From positions 124,001 through 188,000 of the forward strand of contig NZ_VFVR01000004.1 of NCBI RefSeq assembly GCF_006442205.1: a stretch of 64,000 nucleotides of DNA. Direction: 5' to 3'. The notes beneath the pieces were generated by a model that did no database searches, was not told the origin of the DNA, and saw nothing but the letters and a program-made list of their open reading frames with translations. Each line of letters begins with the position of its first letter. Position 1 is the first letter of the stretch. Positions 8,620 through 17,375 of this stretch are shown piece after piece. The position numbers were made by a program, and so were the translations under genes. This DNA comes from Mesorhizobium sp. B2-3-12. Lineage in GTDB: Bacteria; Pseudomonadota; Alphaproteobacteria; Rhizobiales; Rhizobiaceae.

Positions 8620-9408
8620 ATGTCTCCCGTCAGCCGCCTGCCGGCACGCGCCCTTGCTCCTCGACGCCATGATGAGATTCTCAGGCGGCTAGGCGTCCAG
8701 GGCTCTGTCAGCGTCGCCGAACTGGCCGGGTTCTTCGATGTCTCGCGCGAAACCATCCGCCGTGACCTGAAGCTGCTTTCGGACCAGGGCAGGCTCGGCA
8801 TCGTCCATGGCGGCGCCGCCCGCTTCGAGCCCAGCGAACCGGCGATGAGCCTGCGCAGTCGGGAAAACGCTGATGGCAAGGCAGCGATCGGCAAGGCGGC
8901 CGCTGGTCTGGTCAGGAATGGCATGGTGATCTTTCTCGATTCCGGTACCACCACCTTGGCCGTCGCGCATGCCCTCACGGATCTGCGCGATCTGACGATC
9001 TGCACGGCCAGCCTGAAGATAGCGCTGCACCTATGCCACGTTCCCGGCATGCGCGTGCACATGCTGGGCGGCGAAGTCGACCCGGGCGAGGAGGCGGCTT
9101 CCGGCATCGACACGCTCGATGCGATGGCCCGCTTTCGCGTCGACATCGCCTTTCTCGGGGGCGGCGCGTTGTCCCCTGACGGTGAGGTCACCGACTTCAC
9201 CCGCGCCGGAGCCGAGCAGCGCGGCCGCATGATCGCGCTCGCCGGCAAGGCCTATTTCGTGCTCGACGCCAGCAAGTTCGGCAAGCTGACGCCGCTCAGG
9301 ATTCCGAATTTCGAACATGCCGCCGGGGTGATCGTCGACGCCAATCCCGAACCAGCGCTTGCCGCTACGCTTTCGCAAAAGGGTCCTGAACTCGTTGTTG
9401 CGGATTGA
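8620..9408 (+). CDS. DeoR/GlpR family transcriptional regulator
   Basis: A regulator of about 262 residues with an N-terminal DeoR-type helix-turn-helix (VSVAELAGFFDVSRETIRRD) and a C-terminal sugar-isomerase-like sensor domain. That domain keeps the DSGTTT motif of the DeoR/RpiA fold and the later FLGGGAL segment. These proteins usually repress and respond to phosphorylated sugars or related anions. I place the start at the ATG at 8620 because AGGA lies at 8611-8614 with good spacing; an in-frame ATG at 8599 would add seven residues and lacks such a site. The FAD-GcvT oxidoreductase gene follows after 82 bases in the same direction and is the likeliest target. Confidence 0.85.
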   Translation: MSPVSRLPARALAPRRHDEILRRLGVQGSVSVAELAGFFDVSRETIRRDLKLLSDQGRLGIVHGGAARFEPSEPAMSLRSRENADGKAAIGKAAAGLVRNGMVIFLDSGTTTLAVAHALTDLRDLTICTASLKIALHLCHVPGMRVHMLGGEVDPGEEAASGIDTLDAMARFRVDIAFLGGGALSPDGEVTDFTRAGAEQRGRMIALAGKAYFVLDASKFGKLTPLRIPNFEHAAGVIVDANPEPALAATLSQKGPELVVAD

Positions 9409-9490
9409 TGTGATATTTTGTGACCTTATGAGTTGATATTTGGTTTTTCCGTGATAATGTCTCGGCCATCCCTCAAATGGCGGAACGGTC

Positions 9491-11968
9491 ATGGCACATG
9501 CATTTCCCACCCAGGCTCGAATCGTCATTGTCGGCGGCGGCATCATTGGCTGTTCGGTCGCCTATCACCTGACCAAGCTGGGCTGGAGCGATGTGGTGCT
9601 GCTCGAGCAGGGACAGCTGAGTGGCGGTACCACCTGGCACGCGGCTGGTCTTGTCGGCCAGTTGCGCAGCCATTCCAACATGACCAGCCTGATCCGCTAT
9701 TCCACGCAGCTCTACAGCGAACTCGAGGCCGAGACCGGTTTTGCCACAGGCTGGAAGAATTGCGGATCCGTGTCTGTTGCGCGCACCGCCGACCGCATGA
9801 CGGTGTTGAAACGTACGGCCGCGTCGGCGCGCGCCCAAGGGGTGGAGATCGACGTCATTTCACCGAGGGAAGCCGGGGATCTCTGGCCTGTCATGGCAAC
9901 CGACGATCTGGTCGGCGCCGTCTGGCTGCCCGGAGACGGCAAGGCCAATCCGACGGATCTGACGCAATCGCTGGCCAAGGGCGCGCGCAATCGCGGCACC
10001 AACATTTTCGAGCGGGTCAAGGTCACCGGCATCACGGTGAAAAACGGCGTCGCTTGCGGTGTCGAGACCGACCATGGCAACATTGCAGCCGAGATCGTCG
10101 TCAACTGCGCCGGCCAGTGGGCGCGCAAAGTCGGGCTGATGTGCGGCGTCTCGGTGCCGCTGCATTCGGCCGAGCACATGTACATCGTCACTGGCCGGAT
10201 CGAGGGCGTCCATCCGGACCTGCCCGTGATGCGTGACCCCGACGGCTTCATCTACTTCAAGGAAGAGGTCGGCGGCCTGGTGATGGGCGGCTTCGAGCCG
10301 CATGCCAAGCCGTGGGGTATGAACGGCATTCCAGAGAATTTCGAGTTCGCTCTGCTGCCGGATGATTGGGACCAGTTCGAGATACTGATGGAAAACGCGT
10401 TGGTGCGCGTGCCGCAATTGGCGCAGGCCGAGGTCAAGAAATTCTACAATGGTCCTGAAAGCTTCACGCCCGACAACAATTTCCTCCTCGGCGAGGCGCC
10501 GGAGCTGAAGAATTTCTATGTCGGCGCCGGCTTCAACTCGATGGGCATCGCCAGCGCCGGTGGCGCGGGCCGGGCACTGGCCGAATGGATCGTCAACGGC
10601 GCGCCGACCATGGATCTTTGGCCGGTCGACATCAGGCGCTTCGCCGCCTTCAACAACAATCCGCGCTGGCTGCATGACCGGGTCAAGGAGACGCTTGGCC
10701 TGCATTACGCGATGCCGTGGCCGAACCGTGAATTGGACACAGCACGGCCATTCCGCCGTTCGCCGCTTTACGACCGGCTCGCCGCCAAGGGCGCATGCTT
10801 CGGCTCCAAGATGGGCTGGGAGCGCGCCAACTGGTTCGCTGCAGCGGGAGAGAAGGCCGAGAATGACTACGCCTTCGGCCGCCAGAACTGGCACGAGGCT
10901 GTGCGGCGCGAGATGAAGGCGACGCGCGAAGCGGTCGCGGTCTTCGACCAGACCTCCTTCGCCAAACTGCTTGTCCAGGGGCGCGATGCCTGTGCGGTGC
11001 TGAACCGGATCTGCGCCGGCGACATCGATGTGCCGGTCGGCACGTCGGTCTACACCGGCGTGCTCAATGCGCGCTGCGGCTACGAAAGCGATCTCACCGT
11101 GATGCGGCTTGGCGCGGAAAAATTCCTCATCGTCACCGGCTCAGCCCAGGCAGTCCACGACGCCGACTGGATCGTCAAGAACATCCCGGCGGACGCGCAT
11201 GCCATTCTGACCGACGTCACCTCGGCTTACGCGGTGCTGGCGTTGATGGGGCCGCGTTCGCGCGACCTCCTGGGCAAGCTGTCATCGGCGGATCTTTCCA
11301 ACACCGGCTTCCCCTTCGCCACGATCCGCGAAATCGATATCGGCTATGCCACGGCCTACGCCAACCGCATGACCTATGTCGGTGAGCTCGGCTGGGAACT
11401 GATCGTGCCGACCGAATTCGCGGTCGGCGTCTACGAAGCGCTGCATGAAGCCGGCCGTGAATTCGGACTGACCGATGCCGGTTACTACGCGCTCGACGCC
11501 TTGCGCATCGAAAAGGGTTTTCGCGCCTGGGGCCGCGAGCTGACGCCCGATATCAACCCCTGGCAGGCTGGGCTCGGCTTCGCCGTCGCGATGGACAAGC
11601 CAGGCGGCTTCATCGGTCGCGATGCACTCATCGCCGCGAAGTCGGCGACAGCGCCGGCCAAGCGCATCGTGCTGTTCACGCTAGACGATGCCGAACCGAT
11701 GCTGTGGGGTGGCGAGCTGATCCTGCGCGACGGCAGGCCGGTCGGCGAAGTGCGCTCGGCAGCCTATGGCCATACGCTCGGTCGCTCCGTGGCGCTTGGG
11801 CTGATCGAACAGGAAACGGGCGTAGACGTCTCGTTCTTGAGCGATGGTCATTTCGAGATCGATCTAGCCGGAATACGCCATCCAGCCACAGTGCACCTGC
11901 GCAGCCCTTACGATCCGAAATCGGAACGGGTGAAGGCGGATGCAACGGAGATGCAGGCGGAGGCCTAG
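9491..11968 (+). CDS. Dimethylglycine/sarcosine dehydrogenase-like FAD-GcvT protein
   Basis: A two-domain protein of 825 residues. The N-terminal D-amino-acid-oxidase domain starts with the FAD motif VGGGIIG (about 14-20). GTTWHAAG follows, with His50 at the place of covalent FAD attachment in dimethylglycine and sarcosine dehydrogenases. The C-terminal half is GcvT-like (folate-binding aminomethyltransferase), the usual partner for passing the released methyl group to tetrahydrofolate. Substrate is an N-methylated glycine or similar secondary or tertiary amine; which one cannot be read from the sequence. It ends seven bases from the convergent lysR stop, so it is not part of the phosphonate operon. 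A role on N-methyl-AEP is only a speculation from position. Confidence 0.85.
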   Translation: MAHAFPTQARIVIVGGGIIGCSVAYHLTKLGWSDVVLLEQGQLSGGTTWHAAGLVGQLRSHSNMTSLIRYSTQLYSELEAETGFATGWKNCGSVSVARTADRMTVLKRTAASARAQGVEIDVISPREAGDLWPVMATDDLVGAVWLPGDGKANPTDLTQSLAKGARNRGTNIFERVKVTGITVKNGVACGVETDHGNIAAEIVVNCAGQWARKVGLMCGVSVPLHSAEHMYIVTGRIEGVHPDLPVMRDPDGFIYFKEEVGGLVMGGFEPHAKPWGMNGIPENFEFALLPDDWDQFEILMENALVRVPQLAQAEVKKFYNGPESFTPDNNFLLGEAPELKNFYVGAGFNSMGIASAGGAGRALAEWIVNGAPTMDLWPVDIRRFAAFNNNPRWLHDRVKETLGLHYAMPWPNRELDTARPFRRSPLYDRLAAKGACFGSKMGWERANWFAAAGEKAENDYAFGRQNWHEAVRREMKATREAVAVFDQTSFAKLLVQGRDACAVLNRICAGDIDVPVGTSVYTGVLNARCGYESDLTVMRLGAEKFLIVTGSAQAVHDADWIVKNIPADAHAILTDVTSAYAVLALMGPRSRDLLGKLSSADLSNTGFPFATIREIDIGYATAYANRMTYVGELGWELIVPTEFAVGVYEALHEAGREFGLTDAGYYALDALRIEKGFRAWGRELTPDINPWQAGLGFAVAMDKPGGFIGRDALIAAKSATAPAKRIVLFTLDDAEPMLWGGELILRDGRPVGEVRSAAYGHTLGRSVALGLIEQETGVDVSFLSDGHFEIDLAGIRHPATVHLRSPYDPKSERVKADATEMQAEA

Positions 11969-11975
11969 AAAAATT

Positions 11976-12845
11976 CTAATCCGCCGACATCGAGCGCGCC
12001 ATGTCGAGAAAGGCGCGCACCAGTTTGCCGCCGCTGCGCTCGCGCAGGCAGATCAGCGCCTCGTCCATCAAGGTCTCGGGCGCGTCGATGGTGATCGGGA
12101 CGAGCCGCGAATCCTGGCCGAATTCGGCCGCCGAGACAAAGCCGATGCCGGCGCCCGAGGCGACGATCTCGCGCACGGCCTCGCGGCCCTCGGCCTCGAT
12201 CACTGGCCGCAGTTCGACCTTCGACGCGGCGGCCAGGTCTTCGAGCTTCTGGCGCGTCTTCGAGCCGCGCTCGCGCATGACGAGTGATTCCTGCGCGAGC
12301 TGCTTCAAGGTCAGCGACTTCTTCCCCGCGAGCGGATGATCGATGGAGGTGAAGGCGATGATCGGCGTCGAATTCAGTTTCAGCACCTCGAAGTCGCGCC
12401 CGGCGGGCACTTCGCCCAGCACGCCTATATCGGCATCATAGCTGTAAAGGCTGCTGATCACCGTCTCGGTGTTGCCGGCGCGCACCGAGACCTGCACGCC
12501 GGGATAGCGGGCCCGGAAGCTGCCGAGGATGTGCAGCAGGTGGTGCGCGGCATCGGCGACGATGCGCAGCGTACCGGAACGCAAAGCGCGCGACTCGGTC
12601 AGAAGCTCGAGCGCCTGCTGCTCGGTGTCGAACATGCGGTGGGTTATTTCGAGCAGTTTCTGGCCCGAATGGGTCAGCGTGACCTGCTTCTTGTTCCGGT
12701 TGAACAGCAGGACATCATACTCTTCCTCCAGCTTGCGCACCTGGTCCGATATCGCCGGCTGCGTCAGGAACAGAGCTTCGGCCGCCCGCGAAAAGCCGCC
12801 GGAGATCGCCACCTGGTGAAAGGCCCGCAACTGGACGTAGCGCAT
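11976..12845 (-). CDS. LysR family regulator of the phosphonate genes
   Basis: A LysR-type regulator of 289 residues with an N-terminal winged helix (GGFSRAAEALFLTQPAISDQ) and a periplasmic-binding-like effector domain. The start is set at the ATG coding MRYVQLRAFHQVA; a longer frame adds 13 residues that do not look like the family. It is transcribed away from phnW with a 261-base shared promoter region, the usual layout for a LysR protein that controls its divergent neighbour. LysR regulators of this kind are known in AEP gene clusters and often use AEP or a pathway intermediate as inducer. The inducer here is unproven. Confidence 0.87.
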   Translation of the reverse strand: MRYVQLRAFHQVAISGGFSRAAEALFLTQPAISDQVRKLEEEYDVLLFNRNKKQVTLTHSGQKLLEITHRMFDTEQQALELLTESRALRSGTLRIVADAAHHLLHILGSFRARYPGVQVSVRAGNTETVISSLYSYDADIGVLGEVPAGRDFEVLKLNSTPIIAFTSIDHPLAGKKSLTLKQLAQESLVMRERGSKTRQKLEDLAAASKVELRPVIEAEGREAVREIVASGAGIGFVSAAEFGQDSRLVPITIDAPETLMDEALICLRERSGGKLVRAFLDMARSMSAD

Positions 12846-13001
12846 ATCTGTGCCTTTCAGGTGCCCGAAACCGCACCTTATCATAAGCCTTGCTATCCAA
12901 AAGCCGGGAATAAACGATTCCCCTGATGTCTGGGGATGAAGGCGCTGATGTTCACAGTCGTGTCATGACCAGCAGGCAGCCTGTCCAATGCGTTTTTGAC
13001 C

Positions 13002-13053
13002 ATCGTTCTAATCGATACATCGATACAAAATAACGATTTTACAAATATATCGT
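13002..13053. promoter_or_regulatory. AT-rich repeat region between lysR and phnW
   Basis: This stretch is clearly AT-rich against its GC-rich surroundings. It holds ATCGTT (13002-13007) paired with AACGAT (13032-13037), and a tandem direct repeat ATCGATAC at 13011-13018 and 13019-13026. AAAAT (13027-13031) is mirrored by ATTTT (13036-13040). ACGAT (13033-13037) is mirrored by ATCGT (13049-13053) with an 11-base spacer, the spacing usual for LysR T-N11-A boxes. It lies about 50-105 bases before the chosen phnW start and is the best candidate for LysR binding. A similar GATTTTAC-centred block lies before the phosphonate transporter. Confidence 0.55.
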
Positions 13054-13106
13054 CCGGACCAACAATGACGCCACATCAAAGAAGCAGCGACCTGTCGGAG
13101 GACACC

Positions 13107-14306
13107 ATGCGCGCCGAGACGATATTTGCCGCTGAGCCGTTGGCCAGGCCGGCACTGGGCGAGCCCTATCTTTTGACCCCCGGGCCACTCACCACGGCCT
13201 ATTCGGTCAAGCAGGCGATGCTGCGCGACTGGGGATCGTGGGACGGTGACTTCCGCGCCATGACATCAGACATGCGCCGCCGCCTGCTGGCGCTGACCGG
13301 CGACGTGAAAGGCGAGTTCGACTGCGTGCCGATGCAAGGCTCGGGCTCCTTCTGCGTCGAGGCGATGCTGGGCTCGTTCGTGCCCAGGGACGGCAAGGTT
13401 CTGGTGCTAGCCAACGGCGCCTACGGCCTGCGCGCCGCGCAGACCATGCAGTATCTCGGCCGTGCCTATACGTTGATCGACAAGGGCGATTACCTGCCGC
13501 CGCGCGGCGACGAAGTGGCGGCCGCGCTCGAGGCTGACCCCGCGATCACGCATGTCATCGCCATTCATTGCGAGACCAGCTCCGGCATTTTGAACCCTGT
13601 CGCCGAGATCGCCGAAGCCGTCCATGCCAAGGGCCGCAAGCTGCTGGTCGATTCCATGAGTGCCTTCGGCGCCGTCGCGCTGGACGTCAACGAGATCCGC
13701 TACGAGGCGATGGTTTCCTCGGCCAACAAATGCATCGAGGGCGTGCCCGGCTTCGGCTTCATCATCGCCCGCAAGAGCGAACTGGAAGCCGCCAAGGGGC
13801 GCAGCCATTCCCTGTCGCTCGACGTCCATGCGCAGTGGGCGCATATGAACAAGACCGGGCAGTGGCGCTACACGCCGCCGACCCATGTCGTCGCAGCCTT
13901 CCTCGAAGCGCTTCGCCAGCACGAGGCCGAAGGCGGCGTCGCCGGCCGCGGCGCCCGCTATGTCAGGAACCGCGACGTCATGGTGGCGGGCATGCGCGAA
14001 CTCGGCTTCGAGACGCTGCTCCGGGACCGTTGGCTGTCGCCGATCATCGTCACCTTCTTCAACCCGGCCCACGCCAACTTCGCCTTCGATCGCTTCTACG
14101 AGCTGATGAAGGACAAGGGTTTCATCATCTATCCCGGCAAGTTGACCGTCGTGGATTCCTTCCGCGTCGGCTGCATCGGCCAGATGGACGAGCATGTCAT
14201 GCGCCGCGTCGTCGAGGCGGCGGCGCAGTCGCTTGATGAAATGGGCGTCGACACCGCCGCTCCACCCGCCGCGGCAATCGCCGAGCGCGCCAAACTCGCC
14301 GCCTGA
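13107..14306 (+). CDS. phnW: PhnW, 2-aminoethylphosphonate-pyruvate transaminase
   Basis: A fold-type I PLP enzyme of 399 residues that moves the amino group of AEP to pyruvate, giving phosphonoacetaldehyde and alanine. Typical marks are YLLTPGPL near residue 21, WGSWDGDF, the HCETSSG motif (154-160), and the PLP lysine Lys208 in SSANKCIEG. The start is the ATG preceded by GGAGGA at 13097-13102; in-frame upstream ATGs would add non-family sequence over the regulatory repeats. It is the first gene of the operon phnW-phnA-phnY-pbfA and is divergent from lysR. Confidence 0.93.
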   Translation: MRAETIFAAEPLARPALGEPYLLTPGPLTTAYSVKQAMLRDWGSWDGDFRAMTSDMRRRLLALTGDVKGEFDCVPMQGSGSFCVEAMLGSFVPRDGKVLVLANGAYGLRAAQTMQYLGRAYTLIDKGDYLPPRGDEVAAALEADPAITHVIAIHCETSSGILNPVAEIAEAVHAKGRKLLVDSMSAFGAVALDVNEIRYEAMVSSANKCIEGVPGFGFIIARKSELEAAKGRSHSLSLDVHAQWAHMNKTGQWRYTPPTHVVAAFLEALRQHEAEGGVAGRGARYVRNRDVMVAGMRELGFETLLRDRWLSPIIVTFFNPAHANFAFDRFYELMKDKGFIIYPGKLTVVDSFRVGCIGQMDEHVMRRVVEAAAQSLDEMGVDTAAPPAAAIAERAKLAA

Positions 14307-14330
14307 AGCGGCCGATTTCGAGGATACCAG

Positions 14331-15587
14331 ATGAACCAGATGTCTCCCATCAATGTCGCGGTCAATGGCCGCACTTATGCCTGGCCGCGCGTGCCCGCCA
14401 TCGCCATCTGTCTCGATGGTTGCGAGCCGGCCTATCTCGACGAAGCGATCAAGGCCGGACTGATGCCGGCCCTGGTCAGGATCAAGCAGAAGGGCACGGT
14501 GCGCTTTGCGCACTCGGTCATTCCGAGCTTCACCAACCCCAACAACCTGTCGATCGCCACCGGTCGTCCGCCATCGGTGCACGGCATTTGCGGCAACTAT
14601 CTCTACGAGCGCGAGACCGGCAAGGAAGTGATGATGAACGACCCGCGCTTCCTGCGCGCGCCGACCGTCTTCCAGGCCTTCTACGATGCCGGCGCCAAGG
14701 TCGCGGTGGTCACCGCCAAGGACAAGCTGCGTGCGCTGCTCGGCAAGGGCCTCGCCTTCGACGAAGGCCGCGCGCTGTGCTTCTCGGCTGAAAAGTCGGA
14801 CACCACGACAGTGGCCGAGCACGGCATCGACAATGCCTCGAAGCATTTCGGCCTGCCTGTGCCGGAAGTCTATTCGGCCGAACTGTCGGAATTCGTCTTC
14901 GCCGCCGGCGTCCAGCTGCTGAAGGAATTCCGCCCCGACATCATGTACCTGACGACCACCGACTACGTGCAGCACAAATATGCGCCGGGCGTGCCGCAGG
15001 CCAATGCCTTCTACGAAATGTTCGACAAGTACCTGACCGAGCTCGATGCGCTGGGCGCGGCCATCGTCGTTACCGCCGACCACGGCATGAAGCCCAAGCA
15101 CAAGGCCGATGGTTCGCCCGCCGTGGTCTACGTTCAGGACCTCCTAGACGAATGGCTGGGCAAGGACGCCGCCCGCGTCATCCTGCCGATCACCGACCCC
15201 TATGTCGTGCATCATGGCGCTCTCGGCTCCTTCGCCACCGCCTATCTGCCTGATGGCGCCGACCAAGCCGACATCATGGCGCGGCTTGCCGAGGTCGACG
15301 GCATCATGCTGGTCCTCGACAGCCCCGATGCCTGCGAGCGCTTTGAACTGCCGGCTGACCGCATCGGCGACATCGTGCTGATCTCGACCGAGAACAAGAC
15401 GATCGGCACATCAGAGCATCGTCATGATCTCGCTGCCCTCAATGAGCCGCTGCGCTCGCATGGCGGGCTGACCGAGCAGGAGGTGCCGTTCATCATCAAC
15501 CGCGTGCTGCCGGATCTGCCCAATGAGCCGACCTTGCGCAATTTCGATGCGTTCTACTACGCGACGATGGCGGCGGCGCTGGCGTAG
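14331..15587 (+). CDS. phnA: PhnA, phosphonoacetate hydrolase
   Basis: A 418-residue alkaline-phosphatase superfamily enzyme that splits phosphonoacetate into acetate and phosphate. All expected catalytic residues are present: Asp29, the nucleophile Thr68 (PSFTNPNN), Asp211 and His215 (TTDYVQH), Asp250 and His251 (TADHG), and His377. These are the positions known for the characterised Sinorhizobium meliloti enzyme, so the chosen start and the length are well supported. It follows phnW by 24 bases. It is the carbon-phosphorus bond cleaving step of this cluster. Confidence 0.95.
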   Translation: MNQMSPINVAVNGRTYAWPRVPAIAICLDGCEPAYLDEAIKAGLMPALVRIKQKGTVRFAHSVIPSFTNPNNLSIATGRPPSVHGICGNYLYERETGKEVMMNDPRFLRAPTVFQAFYDAGAKVAVVTAKDKLRALLGKGLAFDEGRALCFSAEKSDTTTVAEHGIDNASKHFGLPVPEVYSAELSEFVFAAGVQLLKEFRPDIMYLTTTDYVQHKYAPGVPQANAFYEMFDKYLTELDALGAAIVVTADHGMKPKHKADGSPAVVYVQDLLDEWLGKDAARVILPITDPYVVHHGALGSFATAYLPDGADQADIMARLAEVDGIMLVLDSPDACERFELPADRIGDIVLISTENKTIGTSEHRHDLAALNEPLRSHGGLTEQEVPFIINRVLPDLPNEPTLRNFDAFYYATMAAALA

Positions 15588-15639
15588 CGGAGTTGGACCG
15601 CCGGCAAGATGTGTAGCCATCGATGATAGTGCTGGTCGA

Positions 15640-15777
15640 CCCCCACTCCGGCCCTTCGGGCCACCTCTCCCCCGATCGACGGGGGAGAGGAAAGGTGCCG
15701 CTTCGCCGGCCTTGGCTCCCTTCCTCTCCCTCCGGAGGGGGGAGAGGTGGCGCCGCGAAGCGGCGACGGAGTGGGGG
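15640..15777. repeat. Composite palindromic repeat between phnA and phnY
   Basis: Most of the 260-base gap between phnA and phnY is a nested inverted repeat. Outer arms CCCCCACTCCG (15640-15650) and CGGAGTGGGGG (15767-15777) are exact. Next come CCACCTCTCCCCC (15661-15673) and GGGGGAGAGGTGG (15738-15750). Inside lies an exact hairpin CCTCTCCCCC/GGGGGAGAGG (15664-15673/15681-15690) with a 7-base loop. Repeats with this CTCTCCCC consensus are dispersed in Mesorhizobium genomes. Here it sits inside an operon and could fold in the mRNA, lowering expression of the genes downstream. Confidence 0.8.
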
Positions 15778-15847
15778 AAGCCATTGGAGGACGCGATGCC
15801 ATTCCCTACGAAAATCGACCTGGCTCTCTGAGCATCTAGGAATCGAC

Positions 15848-17305
15848 ATGACCAAACTCGATACTTCCATCACAGTCCGCCACGAGCCGATGCGGATCGC
15901 CGGGCGCAAGGTTGACGCCGACGATGTCGTCCCCGTCCACTACCCCTATACTAATGCTGTGGTCGGCACCGTCCCCGCCGGCGGGGCCGAACACGCCCGT
16001 CAGGCCTTCGAAATCGCCGCCGGCTACAGGTCGAAGCTGACGCGCTACGAGCGCCAGCAGATATTGTTTCGCACGGCGGAAGCGCTGGCGTCGCGCCGCG
16101 AGGAAATCTCCGATCTCATCACGCTCGAGCTCGGCATCTCCAAGGCGGACTCGCTCTACGAAGTCGGCCGCGCCTATGATGTGTTCACGCTGTCGGCGCA
16201 GATGTGCATCCAGGACGATGGCCAGATATTCTCCTGCGATCTCACCCCGCATGGCAAGGCGCGCAAGATCTTCACCATGCGCGAGCCGCTGAAGGCGATC
16301 TCGGCGATCACGCCGTTCAACCACCCGCTCAACATGGTCTCGCATAAGGTGGCGCCGGCGATCGCCACCAACAATTGCGTGGTCGTCAAGCCGACCGAAC
16401 TGACGCCGATGACGGCGCTTTTGCTGGCCGACATCCTCTACGAAGCCGGCCTGCCGCCGGAAATGCTGTCGGTGGTGACCGGCTGGCCGGCCGACATCGG
16501 CAACGAGATGATCACCAACGGGAACATCGATCTCATCACCTTCACCGGTGGCGTACCGGTCGGCAAAATGATCGCCCGCACCGCCGGCTACAAACGCCAG
16601 GTGCTGGAACTCGGCGGCAACGATCCGCTGATCATCCTCAACGATTTGTCGGACGAGGATTTGGCAAAGGCGGCGGACCTGGCAGTGGCCGGAGCGACCA
16701 AAAACTCCGGCCAGCGCTGCACCGCTGTGAAGCGCATCCTCGTCCAGGAAAGCGTCGCCGACCGTTTCGTGCCGCTGGTGCTGGAGCGGGCGAAGAAGAT
16801 CCGCTTCGGCGACCCGATGGACCGGTCGACCGACCTTGGCACCGTCGTGCATGAAAAGGCAGCCGCACTCTTCGAAACCCGCGTCCACATGGCCGCCGAG
16901 CAGGGCGCAGAGATCCTCTACAATCCGGGCCGCCAGGGCGCGCTGCTGCCGCCGATCGTCGTCGACCGCGTGCCGCACACATCCGAACTGGTGATGGAAG
17001 AGACCTTCGGGCCGATCATCCCGATCGTGCGTGCGCCCGACGATGACGAGGCGCTGATCGCGCTCTCCAACTCGACCGCCTTCGGCCTGTCGTCTGGCGT
17101 CTGCACCAACTCGTTTCCGCGCATGCAGAAATACATCGCCGGCCTTGAGGTCGGCACGGTCAACATCTGGGAAGTGCCGGGCTACCGTATCGAGATGTCG
17201 CCCTTCGGCGGCATCAAGGATTCGGGCAATGGTTACAAGGAAGGCGTCATCGAGGCGATGAAGAGCTACACCAATGTGAAGACATTTTCGTTGCCGTGGT
17301 CCTGA
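15848..17305 (+). CDS. phnY: PhnY, phosphonoacetaldehyde dehydrogenase
   Basis: An NAD-dependent aldehyde dehydrogenase of 485 residues that oxidises phosphonoacetaldehyde to phosphonoacetate, the substrate of PhnA. The catalytic cysteine is Cys291 (GQRCTAVK) and the general base Glu254 (LELGGND), with Asn158 in PFNHP. Arg108 and Arg290, linked to phosphonate binding in the Sinorhizobium enzyme, are also present. I use the ATG at 15848, after the repeat element, because an open frame extending upstream would translate the repeat. With PhnW and PhnA it makes the complete hydrolytic AEP route. Confidence 0.93.
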   Translation: MTKLDTSITVRHEPMRIAGRKVDADDVVPVHYPYTNAVVGTVPAGGAEHARQAFEIAAGYRSKLTRYERQQILFRTAEALASRREEISDLITLELGISKADSLYEVGRAYDVFTLSAQMCIQDDGQIFSCDLTPHGKARKIFTMREPLKAISAITPFNHPLNMVSHKVAPAIATNNCVVVKPTELTPMTALLLADILYEAGLPPEMLSVVTGWPADIGNEMITNGNIDLITFTGGVPVGKMIARTAGYKRQVLELGGNDPLIILNDLSDEDLAKAADLAVAGATKNSGQRCTAVKRILVQESVADRFVPLVLERAKKIRFGDPMDRSTDLGTVVHEKAAALFETRVHMAAEQGAEILYNPGRQGALLPPIVVDRVPHTSELVMEETFGPIIPIVRAPDDDEALIALSNSTAFGLSSGVCTNSFPRMQKYIAGLEVGTVNIWEVPGYRIEMSPFGGIKDSGNGYKEGVIEAMKSYTNVKTFSLPWS

Positions 17306-17375
17306 CCGGGCGCGACTGACGGACAGAAACAGAGGGGGCGGCCAACACTCCCTCATTCGCGTTTTGGAGAGGGCG

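Noticed and set aside
13407..15101. A 564-codon open frame on the minus strand over phnW and phnA
   Set aside because: Both plus-strand genes have full catalytic residues; the opposite frame has no recognisable domain.
15623..15847. An N-terminal extension of PhnY through the intergenic repeat
   Set aside because: It would translate the palindromic element, and the catalytic residue numbering fits only the start at 15848.
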